This document shows, piece after piece, positions 10,381 to 20,193 of a stretch of 64,000 nt of DNA. Position 1 is the first letter of the stretch; each line of letters opens with the position of its first letter. Source of the stretch: Pseudomonas sp. Irchel 3A7 (GTDB lineage Bacteria; Pseudomonadota; Gammaproteobacteria; Pseudomonadales; Pseudomonadaceae); the NCBI RefSeq assembly GCF_900187565.1, contig NZ_FYED01000006.1, forward strand, positions 62,001 through 126,000, in the 5' to 3' direction. The position numbers and the translations under genes are program-made. The notes below the pieces were generated by a model. The model was not told the DNA's origin, ran no database searches, and saw nothing but the letters and a program-made list of their open reading frames with translations.

Positions 10381-13155
10381 TCAAGTGTGGGTAGTTTGAA
10401 TAATGAGATTGACCGGGAAGTCCCCCAGCGCGGCGCTGATCGTCAGCTCCCTGTGTTTTGTGACTGCGACGCTTGAAAAAAGTCCCTTGAGATTTTCCCC
10501 GGCGGTAGCAAGCGGCAAATGGACCCGTGTATCGCCCCAATGCAGCGCGCTCACCTGCGGTTCGGCACTGTTTTCCAGCAGCGATGCGCAGCGGATCGGC
10601 ACGATCACGATGGCCCGTTTACCCGCCTGTTCTCGAACAAATCCGAGTACGCGATGCGCCTGGCTGCCGAGTACTTCGAGGGGGTGGTAAGTGCCCCGTC
10701 GAAACAGTTCCGGATGCTCGGCGCGCAGGCTCAATGTGTGCGCAATCAAGGTCTGCTTGATGCGCCCGTCACGCCAGTTCGCCAGCAGATCAGCAAGCTC
10801 CACCGATTGCTGCAAGGCCTGTTGGCGGCTGGGGTAATCCACCGGCCGGCGGTTGTCCGGATCGACCAGGGAAAAGTCCCAGAAGTCATTGCCCTGATAG
10901 AGGTCCGGCACCCCTGGCACGGTCATGCGCAGCAAGGTTTGCGCCAAACCGTTGAGTGCGCCGGGGACGGCGATGGCTTGCGCGGCTTTGCCCAGGGCCG
11001 AGCGCAGCAGCTCGCCTTCCGGTGTCAGCAGCAGGCCCCGGACAAACGCCTGGGTCGCTTGTTCGTAGGGGTCGTTTGGCGCGCTCCAGCTACTTTGCAA
11101 CTTGGCTTCGCGCAGGGCTTTGCGTTGCCACTGCCAAAGTCGCTTGGCGTAGTCCTCCAGCGCGGGCTGATCATCGCTGCGCAAATCCAGCGGCCAGCTG
11201 CCGAGGATCGCTTGATACAGGATCAACTCGTCGGCCGGAGATGGCGATTGATCATCAAAGCGCAGGGGCCGGGCGAGGGCACGCCACAGGCCGATCTGGT
11301 CGGCGTACCAGCTGCTGCGTTCGCTCAATACCGCCAGGCGCGCGCGGGTGTCTTCGCCACGTTTGTGATCGTGGGTGGCGGTGGCCAGAAGGTTGTCCGG
11401 GAACTCGGCCAGGCGTTGGGCGCACGCGGTGTGAAAGTCGGCGATCGGTGCACTGAACTGTTCGGTGCTGAATCCGACGTCATTACGCGACAGCAGCACG
11501 GCCGAGCGATAGAACGCGGTGTCTTCCACCGCTTTGGCCGCCGCCGGTGAAGTCAGCTGCTGAAAGCGCACGCAGGCATGCTTGAGCCGCTTGCGCACCC
11601 GTCCTGCGGGGCGTTTGCGCCAGGGCTCGCCACCCAGCCAGCCGGCCAGGCAGTCGAGCACCGGCCAATCCGCCTCGCTGAGGGTTTGCCGCGCACCGTC
11701 CATGGCGTGCTGGAAAAAAGCTTCGTCCTGGATCGAACGGCCGAGGGGGCTGATGTAGGTGCGGTACACCGGAAAATGCACGATCAGCGCCTGCAACGCG
11801 CGACGGATCGCGCCAAGGGTCAGGTCGCGGGTCATCAGGTCTTCCCGGGCCACTTGGAGCAGGGCCTGGGCGACGCTTTCAAAATCCCCGGCCAAAGAAC
11901 CGTTGAGGATCTGCTGGCGCGCCAATTGCGCTTCCTGGCTGAAATCGGCCGGACGCTCGCTGTAGCGCTGCCAGAGTTCACCCAGGGTTTTTTCGCCCTC
12001 GGGAGCGTGTTGCAGCAGCGACAACTGGTTCATGAATTCGTAGCCGGTGGTGCCGTCCACCGACCAGTCGCGGTGCAGGGTTTCACCTTCGCCGAGGATC
12101 TTCTCGACATAGATCGGCAGGTGCCGGCCCGGTGCCAGGCGGTCGACGCGCCGTCGCAATTTGCGGCAGTAACCCCGAGGGTCGGCGAGGCCGTCGATGT
12201 GGTCGATGCGCAGGCCATCGATCAGGCCGTGTGCCACCAACTGGAAGATCTTCGCGTGGGTTGCCTCGAACACCGCCGGGCGTTCCACCCGCAGCCCACC
12301 CAGTTCGTTGATATCGAAAAAACGCCGCCAGTTGATGTCGTCCGCGGCGGTGCGCCAACTGGCGAGACGATAGCTCTGGCGTTCCAGCAGACTGTGCAGG
12401 TTTTGCAAGCCTTCAGGGGTCAGTGAGTCGTAACTTTTCAGATTGTGTTCGATGGCCTGGCGTATTTGCGGATCGCTGGCCAGTTCGCGCAGTTCGTCTT
12501 TCAGGGGCATCGCCAGGCTGTGCGCATCCGTCTGATAGCTCAGCGTGCTGAAACGGTCGGCCAGTGACTTGAGTGGTTCGGCATCGGTCTTGAGCAGTTC
12601 GCCGTAATGGCTGGGGCAGATCGGGAAGTGATGGTCGTAATGCTCGACGTGAAAGGCGCCGCGCAGCGCATCGAAACGCAGGGGTAAGGTGCCATCCTGC
12701 AGTGCGATGCCGTAGTCGCTGCCCAGAAATGGCAACAGCAGTTGGCCTTCCATCAACGGGTCGGGTGAATGCCACTGTATGTCGAAGAATTCGCCATAGG
12801 GGCTCAGTCGCCCCCATTCGAGCAGGTCCAGCCACCAGGGGTTGTCGCTGCCGCCGACGGCCATGTGGTTGGAAACGATATCGAGGACCAGCCCCATGTT
12901 CTGGCTGCGCAATGCACTGACCAGGCGGTGCAACGCCGCTTCGCCACCCAATTCCGGGTTGACCGTGGTCGGATCGACCACGTCGTAGCCATGCATGGAG
13001 CCGGCACGGGCACTCAGCAGCGGCGAGGCATACACGTGACTGATGCCGAGGCGGGCGAAGTACGGCACCAGTGGAACCGCATCATCGAGGGTAAAACCTT
13101 TATGGAACTGCAGGCGCAGGGTGGCTCGCAGCGGTTGCATTGGCTTTTCGGTCAT
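10381..13155 (-). CDS. treY: Maltooligosyl trehalose synthase TreY
   Basis: The 924-residue protein is a GH13 intramolecular transglucosylase. It converts the reducing-end alpha-1,4 linkage of a maltodextrin to an alpha,alpha-1,1 linkage. Visible motifs are LVLDIVSNHMAVGG (near 95), GLRIDHIDGLADP with the nucleophile (near 320), YVEKILGEGE with the acid/base Glu (near 350) and ATHDHKRGED (near 600). Its ATG at 13155 overlaps the malQ stop as ATGA, so the two are translationally coupled. A second Met at codon 6 is a possible start. TreZ then hydrolyses its product to trehalose. Confidence 0.97.
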   Translation of the reverse strand: MTEKPMQPLRATLRLQFHKGFTLDDAVPLVPYFARLGISHVYASPLLSARAGSMHGYDVVDPTTVNPELGGEAALHRLVSALRSQNMGLVLDIVSNHMAVGGSDNPWWLDLLEWGRLSPYGEFFDIQWHSPDPLMEGQLLLPFLGSDYGIALQDGTLPLRFDALRGAFHVEHYDHHFPICPSHYGELLKTDAEPLKSLADRFSTLSYQTDAHSLAMPLKDELRELASDPQIRQAIEHNLKSYDSLTPEGLQNLHSLLERQSYRLASWRTAADDINWRRFFDINELGGLRVERPAVFEATHAKIFQLVAHGLIDGLRIDHIDGLADPRGYCRKLRRRVDRLAPGRHLPIYVEKILGEGETLHRDWSVDGTTGYEFMNQLSLLQHAPEGEKTLGELWQRYSERPADFSQEAQLARQQILNGSLAGDFESVAQALLQVAREDLMTRDLTLGAIRRALQALIVHFPVYRTYISPLGRSIQDEAFFQHAMDGARQTLSEADWPVLDCLAGWLGGEPWRKRPAGRVRKRLKHACVRFQQLTSPAAAKAVEDTAFYRSAVLLSRNDVGFSTEQFSAPIADFHTACAQRLAEFPDNLLATATHDHKRGEDTRARLAVLSERSSWYADQIGLWRALARPLRFDDQSPSPADELILYQAILGSWPLDLRSDDQPALEDYAKRLWQWQRKALREAKLQSSWSAPNDPYEQATQAFVRGLLLTPEGELLRSALGKAAQAIAVPGALNGLAQTLLRMTVPGVPDLYQGNDFWDFSLVDPDNRRPVDYPSRQQALQQSVELADLLANWRDGRIKQTLIAHTLSLRAEHPELFRRGTYHPLEVLGSQAHRVLGFVREQAGKRAIVIVPIRCASLLENSAEPQVSALHWGDTRVHLPLATAGENLKGLFSSVAVTKHRELTISAALGDFPVNLIIQTTHT

Positions 13156-15230
13156 TGGTCACGCTCGGCCGCCTGAAGCCTTGCGCAAGCAAGCAGTTCC
13201 AGGCGTCGGGCCGCGTCGGGTTCATCGAGCAGGGTTTCGCTATATCCCGGCAAGCGTCGCGACCAATTGGGGTGGGTATCGATGGTCCCGGGCAGGTTGG
13301 CCTGTTGTTCGATACCCAGGGCATCTTCCAGCGGCAGCAACACCAGCGGCGCGCGGGTATGGCCAAGGAAACGCACGCTGGCGTCAAGCACCTGGTCGGT
13401 CTCATGGGATTCTTCGCGGAAGTTCTGCGGGTCCTGGCTCAATGTGCGGCGCAGGCCTTCGCGTTCCCGTTCACGGTGGTGGCGCCACTCGATTTCAGTG
13501 TTGGCGTCGATCAGGCCCAAGCGGGCATTCCAGTCGATATCACGGCCATGCCACCAGCCATTGAGGGTCGGCAAATCATGGGTGCTGGTGGTCGCCAGGG
13601 CGTTGTCCGGCCAGTCGAGGATCGGCTTGAAGTGGGTGTTGTCCTGTTCGAACAACAACACCCGCATGCCGAGCATCGAACGGGCGATGAGTTTTTCCCG
13701 CAGGCCGTCCGGCACGGTGCCGAGGTCTTCACCGAGAACGATGGCCTGGTGGCGATGGGACTCGAGGGTCAGCAGGCGCAGCAGGTCGTCCACCGGGTAA
13801 TAGAGGTAAGCGCCATCGGCGGGCGGTGCACCATTGGGGATCACCCACAAGCGTTGCAGTCCCATGACGTGATCGATGCGCAGGCCACCGGCGTGTGCAA
13901 AATTGGCGCGCAGCATTTCGATGAAGGCGCGAAAACCGTTGCGCACCAGGCCTTCGGGGGAAAATGCGGAAATCCCCCAGCCCTGGCCGCTGCGGTTGAG
14001 AATGTCCGGTGGCGCGCCGACGGTGAGGGACGCGAGCAGTTCGTCCTGACGGCTCCAGGCCTGACTACCGCCGCCGTCGGCACCGACGGCCAGGTCGGCA
14101 ATCAGGCCGATGCTCATGCCGCCGCTGCGTGCAGCGGCTTGCGCGCGTTCCAGGCAACGGCTGATCAGCCACTGGCAGAACGCGAAGAAGCCGATGCGTC
14201 CGGCATTTTCTTCGGCGAATTCGGCCAGGGCCATACTGCGCGGGTTACGCCATTGTTCGGGCCAGTGCCGCCAGTCGAGGTCTTCGCCCTTGGCGGCGCG
14301 CGCCTCTTGAATGGCTTCGAACCGGCAGTGGTTTTCCAGGGCTTCGCCTCCGGCGTGGCGGAAGCTGCTGAAGTCGGCGTGCAACGGGTGTTCACCCTGG
14401 ACGAAGCCGTCATACAGCGCTTCCAATAGCCGATGCTTGGCTTCGGCGGCGGCCGGCCAGTCGATCAGCGGCAGGTTTTCCAGATGCCGCAATTCGTCAG
14501 CCAGGCCGGTGGCGTCGATGGCGGCGCGTAATGCACGTTCGCCAAGGATTGCGCCGGGCGCGCAGTACAGGCTGTTGAGGAACAAGCGACTGGACGGCGA
14601 ATAGGGGCTGTAGCGTTGGCCGTCGCTGGCGAACATGGCGTGCAGCGGACTGATCGCCAGCGCTTCGGCACCACGTTCACCCGCGACCCTGGCCAGGTCT
14701 TCCAGGGCCTGGGTATCGCCGAACCCGCCATCGCCGGCGCGGCGCAAAGCGTACAGCTGCGCGCTCAGGCCCCAGGCGCGAGGCGTCGGGTTCTCAACGG
14801 CATCGCCCACGCTGTAGCAGCGCTCAGGCGCCACGGCCAGGGTGAAGGTTTGCCCTTCGATGCTGACCTGCTGGTAACCGACCGGAATCAACCCGGGCAG
14901 CGTCGCCTCGGCGTCCAGTTTGAGGGTGAGTACCGAACCGTCTTCGAGGTGAATCTCGCACGGCGTTTGCGGTTCGAAGTAATGCGCCAGGCTGAGCCCG
15001 ACACCGACGTCGGCGGTGAGCAACGGCGGCAGGTGACGGGTCTGTTGCACCTCTTGCAATTCGAGCAGGCTGGCGTCGATTTCCTGTGCGCTGCCGGCCG
15101 GGTGGCCGAGCCCGGTCAGGACATTGCGCAACACCGAAGGGGCGACTTTTTGCGGGCGACCATTGGCGTCGATCCAGTCCACTGCCAGACCGGCATGGCC
15201 CGCCAGTATTTCAAGCTGCGCATCGCTCAT
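13152..15230 (-). CDS. malQ: 4-alpha-glucanotransferase (amylomaltase) MalQ
   Basis: The frame opens at 15290, but the ATG at 15230 overlaps the treZ stop as ATGA and is the likely start (692 residues). It is a GH77 disproportionating enzyme that transfers glucan segments between malto-oligosaccharides. The nucleophile region LRIDHVMGL lies near residue 453, the acid/base region VLGEDLGTVP near 500, and STHDLPTLNGWW near 550. It probably evens out malto-oligosaccharide length for TreY/TreZ. Coupled overlaps on both sides place it in the middle of a single operon. Confidence 0.96.
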   Translation of the reverse strand: MSDAQLEILAGHAGLAVDWIDANGRPQKVAPSVLRNVLTGLGHPAGSAQEIDASLLELQEVQQTRHLPPLLTADVGVGLSLAHYFEPQTPCEIHLEDGSVLTLKLDAEATLPGLIPVGYQQVSIEGQTFTLAVAPERCYSVGDAVENPTPRAWGLSAQLYALRRAGDGGFGDTQALEDLARVAGERGAEALAISPLHAMFASDGQRYSPYSPSSRLFLNSLYCAPGAILGERALRAAIDATGLADELRHLENLPLIDWPAAAEAKHRLLEALYDGFVQGEHPLHADFSSFRHAGGEALENHCRFEAIQEARAAKGEDLDWRHWPEQWRNPRSMALAEFAEENAGRIGFFAFCQWLISRCLERAQAAARSGGMSIGLIADLAVGADGGGSQAWSRQDELLASLTVGAPPDILNRSGQGWGISAFSPEGLVRNGFRAFIEMLRANFAHAGGLRIDHVMGLQRLWVIPNGAPPADGAYLYYPVDDLLRLLTLESHRHQAIVLGEDLGTVPDGLREKLIARSMLGMRVLLFEQDNTHFKPILDWPDNALATTSTHDLPTLNGWWHGRDIDWNARLGLIDANTEIEWRHHREREREGLRRTLSQDPQNFREESHETDQVLDASVRFLGHTRAPLVLLPLEDALGIEQQANLPGTIDTHPNWSRRLPGYSETLLDEPDAARRLELLACARLQAAERDQ

Positions 15231-17023
15231 TGAGGCTCTCCATCCGGGGGTAGCAAAGGGGCTGCGGCCTTGAGGGTGACTAGCGCGCAATACGGGGCAA
15301 GCGTGCCCTGGTCCAACAGGCCGAAGGCGTTTGGAGGATGCTCGAACAACAGCACCGCATCGGCCTGTGGGGTGTGGACCACCGGCGTGTTGCCGAGGTT
15401 CAGGTCAATGCGCAACAGACTGCCGTCACCCAGCAACCAGCGTGCCGAGACCGCGCCGTCGGCCAGCCTTTCGGCACCCAATGCCTGGGCGCCCGGCAGG
15501 CGCGGGATGATCTGCTGATGGCGAATCTGCAAGAGCCGGCGATACAGATCGTGAATGGCCGAAGCGCCGCCGGCGCTCAGCGAAGGCCGGGACGCTTCGA
15601 AGGTTTCTGGTGCGTTTGGATCGGGAATCTGTTCGCGTTTGTGTGGATCGGCAAATGCACTGAATGCGGCAAACTCGTTGCGCCGTCCTTCACGCACCAG
15701 CCGGGCCAGCTCGCCATGGTGGCTGGTGAAAAACAGGAACGGCTGCTCGGCGGCAAACTCGTCGCCCATGAACAGCAGCGGAATCATCGGCGACAGCAGT
15801 AACAGCGCGGTGGCGGCTTTCAAGGCATCGGGATGGGCCAATTGATGCAGGCGCTCACCAAAGGCGCGGTTGCCGATCTGGTCGTGGTTCTGCAAAAACA
15901 GAATGAAGGCGCTGGGCGGCAAGTGCCCGCTGGGTTCTCCACGGGGTTTGCCATGGCGATTGATATGACCTTGAAATACGAAACCCTGGCTCAGGCAGCG
16001 GGCCAGTTGTTCGGTGGGGTTATGCGCATAGTCGGCGTAGTAGGCGTCGGTTTCACCGGTCAACAGTACGTGCAGGGCGTTATGGCCATCGTCATTCCAC
16101 TGAGCGTCGTAACCTTGCTCCAGCAGGCTGGCCTGATTGTGTTCGTTTTCCAGCATCAGCCAGACGTGACGCGGCGGGTCGACCTGCTGGCGTACCCGTT
16201 GCGCCAGTTCCTGAAGAAAGTCCGGGTCTTCGATGGCATGCACGGCATCCAGGCGCAAGCCGTCAAAGCGATACTCCAGCAACCACATCAAGGCGTTGTC
16301 GATGAAGAAGTCGCGCACCTCGCGTCGGCGGAAGTCGATGGCCGCTCCCCAAGGTGTGTGTTTGTCTTCATTGAAGAAGCCTTTGGCGTAGCGGTGCAGG
16401 TAGTTGCCGTCCGGGCCGAAGTGGTTGTAGACCACGTCGAGAATCACCGCCAGGCCGTGTCCATGGGCGGTGTCGATGAGATGCTTGAGTTGTTCGGGCG
16501 AGCCGTAGGATGCCTGGGGCGCGTAGGGCAGGACCCCGTCGTAGCCCCAGTTGCGTTCGCCGGGAAATTGCGCCACGGGCATCAGTTCGATCGCGGTGAT
16601 CCCCAGTTCAACCAGGCGCGCCAGATGCTGCTCGACGGCCTGGAAGCCGCCGAGCGCACCGACGTGCAACTCGTATATCACCGCCTCGTTCCACGGACGG
16701 CCCTGCCAGGTGCTGTGTTGCCAACAGTAGGCATGGGGATCGACCACCACGCTGCGCTGGTCGATATCCCCGCCCTGGGCGCGGGAGGCCGGGTCCGGCA
16801 CCTCCAGTTCGCCGTCGATGCTATAGCGGTAACCCGTGCCTGCCGGGCAGCGGGTGTTGATCACGAACCAGCCGTCAGCCTGAGGCAGCAACGGCAAGGA
16901 CTGTCCATTTTCCAGTTCGACACTGACGTAGAACGCATCTGGCGCCCACAACGCGAATTGCGTGTGTTCAGCGTCCAGCATGATTGCGCCGTGGGGCCAG
17001 GTCTCAAGGGTCCGTAACGGCAT
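15227..17023 (-). CDS. treZ: Malto-oligosyltrehalose trehalohydrolase TreZ
   Basis: The 598-residue GH13 enzyme cleaves the alpha-1,4 bond next to the trehalose end made by TreY, releasing trehalose. An N-terminal CBM48-like domain (WAPDAFYVSVEL near 27) precedes the barrel. Motifs are VILDVVYNHFGPDGNYL (near 195), GLRLDAVHAIED (near 257), LMLENEHN with the acid/base Glu (near 293) and LQNHDQIGNRA (near 380). The ATG at 17023 follows AAGAGGCTTTCAAG. It starts 12 bp after glgA and overlaps malQ by four bases. Confidence 0.96.
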   Translation of the reverse strand: MPLRTLETWPHGAIMLDAEHTQFALWAPDAFYVSVELENGQSLPLLPQADGWFVINTRCPAGTGYRYSIDGELEVPDPASRAQGGDIDQRSVVVDPHAYCWQHSTWQGRPWNEAVIYELHVGALGGFQAVEQHLARLVELGITAIELMPVAQFPGERNWGYDGVLPYAPQASYGSPEQLKHLIDTAHGHGLAVILDVVYNHFGPDGNYLHRYAKGFFNEDKHTPWGAAIDFRRREVRDFFIDNALMWLLEYRFDGLRLDAVHAIEDPDFLQELAQRVRQQVDPPRHVWLMLENEHNQASLLEQGYDAQWNDDGHNALHVLLTGETDAYYADYAHNPTEQLARCLSQGFVFQGHINRHGKPRGEPSGHLPPSAFILFLQNHDQIGNRAFGERLHQLAHPDALKAATALLLLSPMIPLLFMGDEFAAEQPFLFFTSHHGELARLVREGRRNEFAAFSAFADPHKREQIPDPNAPETFEASRPSLSAGGASAIHDLYRRLLQIRHQQIIPRLPGAQALGAERLADGAVSARWLLGDGSLLRIDLNLGNTPVVHTPQADAVLLFEHPPNAFGLLDQGTLAPYCALVTLKAAAPLLPPDGEPQ

Positions 17024-17035
17024 CTTGAAAGCCTC

Positions 17036-18622
17036 TTACTGTTTGTTCGATTTCCCCAGGGCTTTAGCCACAAGCTGTTCGTAGAGTTCGGCGTAGGGTT
17101 CGACCGCCTGGCACCAGTTGAAAGGCTGGGTCATGGCCCGGCAGCGCATGGCGTTCAGCAGGTCGGGGAAGGCAAACACATGGAACGCTCGGCTCAGGGC
17201 CTCCTGATAACTCTCCACCGTGGATTCGTCGAACAGGAAACCGGTCACGCCGTTCTCGATGGTGTCGGCCAGGCCGCCGGTATTGCGCGCCACCGGCAAC
17301 GAGCCGAAACGCTGGGCATACATCTGGCTCAGGCCGCAGGGTTCATAGCGCGAAGGCATCAACAGGAAGTCGCTGCCGGCAAACATGCGGCGGGCATCGG
17401 TTTCGTTGAACCCGATGCGTACGCCGATCTGCCCGGGAAAGCGCAGGGCCAGTTCGCGCATGGCTTGTTCTTCTTCTGGCTCGCCACGACCGATGATCGC
17501 GATCTGCCCGCCGGATTTGACGATGTATTCGGAAACCGCTTCGGTCAGATCCAGGCCTTTTTGGTAGACCAGGCGCGACACCACGGCAAACAGCGGGCCT
17601 TCGGAGTCGTCGAGGCCGAACAGCTGACGCACATGGGCGGCATTGACCGCCTTGCCTTCCCAGTCGCCGATGCCGAAGGGACGGAACAGGTGCGTATCGG
17701 TGGCGGCGTCCCAGCTTTCATCGATGCCGTTGGGAATGCCGCTGAGCAGGCCTTGCTGGGTCTTGGCGGCAAGAAATCCGTCGAGACCGCAGCCGAACGC
17801 CGGGGTGGTGATCTCCTGGGCGTAGGTGGCGCTGACCGTGGTGATATGGCTGGAATAGGCCATGCCGGCCTTGAGGAACGACATCTTGCCGTAGAACTCC
17901 ATGCCTTCCTGTTGCAGCGCGTGATGGGGGATGCCCAGTTCAGGGCACGAACCCAGGCTGGTCACACCTTGATAAGCCAGGTTATGGATGGTGAACAAAG
18001 TTGGTGTGCGCTGCCCGCGCCAGTGCATGTAGGCGGGCGCCAGACCGGCGGGCCAGTCATGGGCGTGCACCAGGTCCGGGCACCAGTGAATTTGTGCGAG
18101 GTTGGCGGCGATATCGGCTGCGGCCAGGCCCAGGCGGGCGAAGCGAATGTGGTTATCCGGCCAGTCGCGGCCATTGTTGGCGCCGTAGGGAGAACCTTCG
18201 CGCTCGTAGAGTTCAGGGCAGATCAACACGTAAATGACCAGGCCATCGGGCATGTCCATGCGCCCGATCTTGCAGGGTGGCAGCGCGGCATGCCCGCCCA
18301 GTTCACCAATGATGTGAATCGGGTTTTCGCTGTGCAGCACCTGCGGGTAACCGGGAATCAGCACCCGCACGTCGTGCAGATGGGTCATGGCCCGTGGGAG
18401 GGCGGCGGAAACGTCACCCAGTCCCCCGGTTTTCACCAGGTCGGCAATCTCCGATGTGACGAACAACACTTTTTTCCGATTGGGATTCTGTTTGGCCACC
18501 GGGCTCAGCGTCCTGGTGCCGGTAACGTTGATCGACTGGGCAGCGGGAGCACTTACGGCGCTCGATTCGCCGACATGCTGATGAGCACGTTCTCCCTGAA
18601 CATCTAAAACCGCACTGATCAT
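17036..18622 (-). CDS. glgA: Glycogen synthase GlgA
   Basis: The best start is the ATG at 18622 with GGGAG nine bases upstream (528 residues); the open frame runs on to 18829 without a better site. A non-conserved N-terminal extension of about 48 residues precedes a GT5 synthase core with the nucleotide-sugar-binding KTGGLGDV at 64-71. The C-terminal GT-B half has GRGEPEEE and EPCGLSQ near 430. It elongates alpha-1,4-glucan. It is first in the glgA-treZ-malQ-treY-DUF2934 run, consistent with glucan being routed to trehalose. In pseudomonads these genes are linked to osmotic and desiccation tolerance. Confidence 0.95.
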   Translation of the reverse strand: MISAVLDVQGERAHQHVGESSAVSAPAAQSINVTGTRTLSPVAKQNPNRKKVLFVTSEIADLVKTGGLGDVSAALPRAMTHLHDVRVLIPGYPQVLHSENPIHIIGELGGHAALPPCKIGRMDMPDGLVIYVLICPELYEREGSPYGANNGRDWPDNHIRFARLGLAAADIAANLAQIHWCPDLVHAHDWPAGLAPAYMHWRGQRTPTLFTIHNLAYQGVTSLGSCPELGIPHHALQQEGMEFYGKMSFLKAGMAYSSHITTVSATYAQEITTPAFGCGLDGFLAAKTQQGLLSGIPNGIDESWDAATDTHLFRPFGIGDWEGKAVNAAHVRQLFGLDDSEGPLFAVVSRLVYQKGLDLTEAVSEYIVKSGGQIAIIGRGEPEEEQAMRELALRFPGQIGVRIGFNETDARRMFAGSDFLLMPSRYEPCGLSQMYAQRFGSLPVARNTGGLADTIENGVTGFLFDESTVESYQEALSRAFHVFAFPDLLNAMRCRAMTQPFNWCQAVEPYAELYEQLVAKALGKSNKQ

Positions 18623-19226
18623 ATGAATCTCCCGTGTTGTTGATCTAATTCTTAGCTCTGGCAAACGGTATTTCATTGGCCAAACATCCTGTGGCCGGGC
18701 GCAAAAGCGCTGCACATCGGTGAGCAAGCGCTGCCCAATGCGCTGAAGCAGTTTGGGTGGAGTAGCCATTGCAAGGATTGCACCAGTCGCAACGCACCTT
18801 CCTTTCAGTCGACCGACCACGAACGGCAAAAGTTTCGATTATTTTTCCGCTTTGTGACCGACCGGTTTCGCCCCGCGAAAGTGAGCCTAGACCAGAACTT
18901 AGAGCGGTAAAGCCCGGATGGCAAAATTGTTCGACAATCGGTTTAAAGAGGTACGGACGTGCCGGATTACGAGGCTTGCGCACCGACGAAGGGCAGGTTT
19001 TTTTGTGAAATCGGATGAAAATGAAGCAGAACTGTCACATCGGTGTGCGTGGGTGAACAGTTTGTTTGCACCATTGCGGTGCGCGGCTTGGGTTGTGCAG
19101 TGAATGTTCTTGCCTCTTCGCGAGCAGGCTCGCTCCCACAGGGGATCTCTGTCGGTCCCTAAACCTGTGTCCAGAGAAGATCCATTGTGGGAGCGAGCCT
19201 GCTCGCGAATGAACGAAAACGCGGAG
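18623..19226. other. Intergenic region containing the glgA promoter region
   Basis: This 604-bp gap should hold the operon promoter for glgA (minus strand), but I cannot fix a clear -35/-10 pair. A CTAGGCT at 18884-18890 (minus strand) resembles a sigma-S -10 element without a convincing -35. REP arms occupy 19114-19209. Short open frames at 18645-18983 and 18769-19008 have no ribosome-binding site or recognisable product. Confidence 0.5.
19114..19209. repeat. REP pair, outward arrangement
   Basis: A right-arm type copy precedes a left-arm type copy, separated by about 46 bp, next to the 3' end of the hydroxyacid dehydrogenase gene. Confidence 0.88.
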
Positions 19227-20180
19227 TCAGTTCAGCAATCGAATCGGCTCACCTTCGGACCAGGCCCGTATATCCTCGATCATCTGCGAGAAAAACAGCT
19301 GGTAGTTCTGCTGGCTGACATACCCCACATGCGGCGTCGCCAGTACATTCTCCAGGGTCCGGAACGGATGATGAGGCGGCAACGGCTCGACATCGAACAC
19401 ATCCAGCGCCGCACCCGCCAGGCGTCGTTTCTGCAAAGCCTTGATCAGCGCAGCCTCATCGACAATCGGCCCGCGCGCGGTGTTGACCAGCAGTGCCGTG
19501 GGTTTCATCCAGCCCAACGCCTCGGCATCCACCAGCCCTCGGGAGCGGTCGCTGAGGACCAGATGCACCGACAATACGTCAGCCTGCTCGAACAGCTCCT
19601 GCTTGCTGACATAAGTCACGCCCACTTGCGCGGCTCGCTCCGCGGTGAGGTTTTCGCTCCAGGCAATCACGCGCATCCCGAATACCTGACCGAACTGTGC
19701 TACTCGCTGACCGATGCTGCCCAGGCCGAGGATCGCCAGGGTCTTGCCATGCAGGTCGCCCCCCAGGCCTTGCTGCCACTTGCCGTCGCGCAATGCGTTG
19801 GCTTCGGCCACCAGGTTGCGGGTCGCGGCCATGATCAAGGCCCAGGTCAGTTCGGGCGCTGCGTGTTTGTAGCTGTCGGTGCCGCACACCTGAATACCCA
19901 GGGCGGCAGCGGCCTTGAAGTCGAGCGCAGCGTTGCGCATGCCGCCGGTCACCAGCAGCTTGAGGTTGGGCAAGCGGCGCAGTAGATCCTCATCGAACCG
20001 GGTGCGTTCGCGCATCACGCAGATCACTTCAAAGGCTTCCAGGCGCTGCGCCAGGCTTTCACTGTCGGTCGGGTAGTCGTGGATGAAACTCACCTGGCCG
20101 ATGTCCTCCAGCAGGGACCAGTCGACCACGTTTCGGGCCACGTCCTGCCAATCGTCAATCACCGCAATCTGCACCGCCAT
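19227..20180 (-). CDS. D-2-hydroxyacid dehydrogenase family protein
   Basis: The 317-residue product has the two-domain D-isomer-specific dehydrogenase fold. The nucleotide-binding GLGSIGQR lies near residue 150. The catalytic triad is visible as Arg in NTARGPIVDE (near 230), Glu in DVFDVEPLP (near 260) and His in TPHVGYVS (near 283). It should interconvert a 2-keto acid and a D-2-hydroxy acid with NAD(P)H. The substrate cannot be told from sequence; PGDH-like and hydroxypyruvate reductase-like proteins share these motifs. It is 13 bp downstream of the alpha/beta hydrolase gene, so the two probably form an operon. Confidence 0.9.
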   Translation of the reverse strand: MAVQIAVIDDWQDVARNVVDWSLLEDIGQVSFIHDYPTDSESLAQRLEAFEVICVMRERTRFDEDLLRRLPNLKLLVTGGMRNAALDFKAAAALGIQVCGTDSYKHAAPELTWALIMAATRNLVAEANALRDGKWQQGLGGDLHGKTLAILGLGSIGQRVAQFGQVFGMRVIAWSENLTAERAAQVGVTYVSKQELFEQADVLSVHLVLSDRSRGLVDAEALGWMKPTALLVNTARGPIVDEAALIKALQKRRLAGAALDVFDVEPLPPHHPFRTLENVLATPHVGYVSQQNYQLFFSQMIEDIRAWSEGEPIRLLN

Positions 20181-20193
20181 CAGCCTTACCTCA

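Noticed and set aside
17180..18607. 475-codon plus-strand open frame opposite glgA
   Set aside because: Antisense shadow of glgA; no domain, no start signal.
18645..18983. 112-codon minus-strand frame upstream of glgA
   Set aside because: No ribosome-binding site, Arg/Cys-rich random-looking sequence, and it would cover the expected glgA promoter.
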